64,000 nt of DNA from Rallus limicola (Eukaryota; Chordata; Aves; Gruiformes; Rallidae): positions 30,852,950 through 30,916,949 of the forward strand of contig JAKCOZ010000005.1 of assembly GCA_022605955.1 (NCBI GenBank), written 5' to 3'. A model generated the notes under the pieces. That model was given only the letters and a program-made list of their open reading frames with translations, searched no databases and was not told the DNA's origin. The translations under genes were made by a program, and so were the position numbers. Each line of letters opens with the position of its first letter. Position 1 is the stretch's first letter. This document shows, one piece after another, positions 61,935-64,000 of the stretch.

Positions 61935-62795
61935 AGGGTTTATTGCTGAAACTTACCAGAAAGTGATCCTTTGGTGCGACCAAGGCAGAAGAATCCTGCT
62001 ACCTAATGAAGTGGATGCTGTACTTTAGGCCCAAGAACTTTCTTAGGAGCTAATTTAGCACAGGTTAAATTATGTTTGTGATATTTACTGTTTTTTCAAA
62101 TTGCTGTTTGGTCATGGATTGAAGTGCACAAAAGATGATAGACGGCACTTAACTGCTTGGTGTAACAATATTAAGCAAGAAGAGATGAAGTACATTTTTC
62201 ATGTGTCCTGTTTTAAGGTCAAGAATGAAAGGTGTCTGCTCCAGCCAAGCAGAATGATGAGAGGGGTGCCAAGACACAAGTCCTGCTTTAAGAAATTACA
62301 TTTGCAATGCTCTAATTTCTGTCAGTTTGGGTTCAGCTTTTTACTTGGTTAACTACCAAGTTGACCTTAAGTTCTGCAACATTTTAAGTAGTAAATTCAG
62401 TTATGTAATTGCAGCACTCAGTGTGTTCATCTCAAAAGAAAATTTAAAAAAAAATCCACAAATACTCGGAAGAGTTCTTGTGATGGATCATGAGCAAATT
62501 CATTCATTACTGGATAATGTTCGATGATGAGGCAATTCACAGTTTAGTGGAGAATGGATTACATGACCCTGAGGCTTATTTCTTGACTGCTTTGCATTAT
62601 AATGGCCCCAGACAGAAGACTAGGTAACCAAGGTCTTCACTGAAAAGCAGATGTTGTGCCTGAGCTCAGTTTGCCACGAGATACACATGTTTGAGATAAA
62701 TTAAATTTATGATTGCGTATTCCTATTACTATGCAGTCAACTGGAATTTGAATATAAAGATATATTTTTGAAATAAAGGAAAAATTGCTCCTCAA
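61935..62795 (+). other. NUBPL: NUBPL 3' UTR
   Basis: From the base after TGA to the likely cleavage zone 15-25 nt past AATAAA. Open frames inside (62101-62352, 62327-62527) overlap each other and have no known domain; treated as chance. The 3' limit is inferred from the poly(A) signal. Confidence 0.8.
62772..62777 (+). terminator. NUBPL: Poly(A) signal AATAAA for NUBPL
   Basis: First canonical AATAAA after the stop codon. It is followed by a GT/T-rich stretch at about 62800-62823 (GTGGCC...GGTTTG then T7), the usual downstream element. Confidence 0.85.
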
Positions 62796-64000
62796 ACTGC
62801 GTGGCCTTCTGGTTTGTTTTTTTCATTGCCTTATATTTGTGCAGTCTTTATTATTTTTGAGTTGGTGTGTGGAATTGTAAGAATATGCCTTCAGGGAATG
62901 AGTTTCCATTTACAATTAGGTGTTTAAATTGACATTTAGGCTCTTTCTTATACATAGTCAAGTATGGGTATCTTAAACACAGCTCCTAACTGTACCATAC
63001 CGGGTATGTAACCATACTAGTGAGTTCTGCTGTTGTCCTCCGTGGGACCAAGATTTCCCCTGTAGTCCAAATAATTATTTATCATTTTGTATGTAGTTGT
63101 TTTTTTTTCTTAATAAAGTAATACAGCATAAAATGTGGACATACATTTACATTACATTAAGAATATTTAAGTAATACATACCCAGAATTTACATGGGAAA
63201 GCTACACACAAATTATGGGTTGAATTTCAAGCTTAGGTGATTTTGTAAGCATGTACATTGTATAGTCCAAAACTGTTAATTTTTTGCTTCAGGTCTGTCT
63301 TTCAACCTCCTCACCCACAACACTCCCCCATGAGATCTCGTATCAGTGTTCAGCTTTCAGTGGCATATTATCCCAGGCCTGTAGAACTGACACCAATGCT
63401 CAATTCCTTTCAGCTGTCTAATATATTTTACAAAAATTAAAGCTGCCTTAGTGTTCTGCCCTTTCGTATTTTACTGGTAACTTATTGGGGTTTTTTAATT
63501 GAGTTTTATTTCTACACATATTATTTATTAACTTCTGCTTTATATATTGTAATTGTCGATATGTATGTCTAGTATAATCTTAAATTATATGTATGAATGG
63601 TATAATCATCATTTCAGTGGAAAACTTGGGATTTCTGACAGGTTTTTAGCAAGACTGATTCTCTCTGAACTTTGGTATTTATTATTTTAATTTAGTTAAG
63701 TTTGTGAAGGGCTGTGGCATGCAGTTCATGTTGAGGCTGGGTGAACAATCAGTACGCAGATACGTGGTTGGTTGTTTTCCTTTTCATTCTCATTATTTCT
63801 TGGGTTAGTTGAACGATGAAATTTGCTTTCAAATGTCCTTTTATTTTTACTCCTTTTTACTTTTTTCCCCTTTTAATTAAGTACTGCAGTTTTGCTCTGT
63901 TGAATCTTTCACCTGCAGAACTATTTTGAATGCTTTTATTAAGAAATCGGTTATAATGATGAAATCCAGTTTCTGAGCCATGCTGAAAATTCATATTTAA
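62796..64000. other. Downstream flank of NUBPL
   Basis: No gene recognised. A second AATAAA occurs at 63112-63117, 340 bp downstream, and could give a longer 3' UTR. The sequence is AT-rich with no mobile element seen. Confidence 0.7.
63112..63117 (+). terminator. NUBPL: Possible distal poly(A) signal
   Basis: AATAAA after a T-rich run. Downstream GT-rich context is weaker than at 62772. Use as an alternative NUBPL 3' end is only inferred. Confidence 0.4.

Larger units (their letters stand above)
1..62795 (+). other. NUBPL: NUBPL transcription unit, 3' part (exons 6-11 and 3' UTR)
   Basis: Six exons whose conceptual translations join in phase into 178 residues closely matching the C-terminal part of vertebrate NUBPL (human residues 142-319, no insertion or deletion). 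NUBPL (yeast/human IND1) is a mitochondrial matrix Mrp/NBP35-family P-loop NTPase that carries a [4Fe-4S] cluster to complex I subunits; human defects cause complex I deficiency. Intron sizes are about 21.2, 12.4, 5.9, 3.7 and 9.6 kb. The first exons (targeting peptide, Walker A) are upstream of the window, so the left edge is intron, not the gene start. I looked in 1-8539 for the expected residues just before exon 6 (NYGIAC-like) and did not find them. The right edge is set by the first good poly(A) signal after the stop. Identification is firm; exon numbers rely on remembered human coding positions. Confidence 0.95.

Overview
This is vertebrate nuclear DNA, almost certainly from a bird. The sequence is AT-rich, intron-dominated and has no prokaryote-style coding density. 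Its interspersed repeats are of avian type: at least five CR1 LINE copies, some with the typical ATTCTGTG-like 3' end, and two ERV long terminal repeats of kinds common in bird genomes. Species cannot be fixed from the sequence alone.

One protein-coding gene is visible, on the + strand: the 3' half of NUBPL (IND1), the mitochondrial P-loop NTPase that delivers an iron-sulfur cluster during assembly of respiratory complex I. Six coding exons, matching human exons 6-11, lie at 8540-8630, 29857-29950, 42380-42465, 48384-48504, 52213-52295 and 61872-61934. They sum to 538 bp and encode 178 residues plus a stop. All introns are GT-AG, splice phases chain without a break, and exon lengths (91, 94, 86, 121, 83, 63 bp) agree with the human coding numbering as remembered. 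The Mrp-family signature (exon 7) and the CPKC cluster-binding motif (exon 9) are intact. Exons 1-5, with the targeting peptide and Walker A loop, lie upstream of the window. A 3' UTR of about 860 nt ends at an AATAAA at 62772.

Layout: 1-8539 is intron 5, holding a CR1 relic and an antisense ERV LTR with a decayed CRE/TATA arrangement, plus a perfect 59-bp tandem duplication. 8631-29856 is intron 6, with a 1.65-kb CR1 reverse-transcriptase fragment (frameshifted at its catalytic motif), a CR1 tail and a pair of diverged direct repeats 3.2 kb apart. 29951-42379 is intron 7, with two CR1 tails and a small GC-rich patch. 42466-48383 is intron 8, with a G-rich (minus strand) tract just after exon 8 and a second antisense LTR. 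Introns 9 and 10 hold nothing recognisable. 62800-64000 is downstream flank.

No operon, CRISPR, phage, toxin system or novel multi-gene system is present. The points most worth checking are the unexplained direct-repeat pair, the antisense LTR promoter remnant, the strand bias of the intronic repeats, and a few anonymous open frames and sequence patches that may or may not be real.
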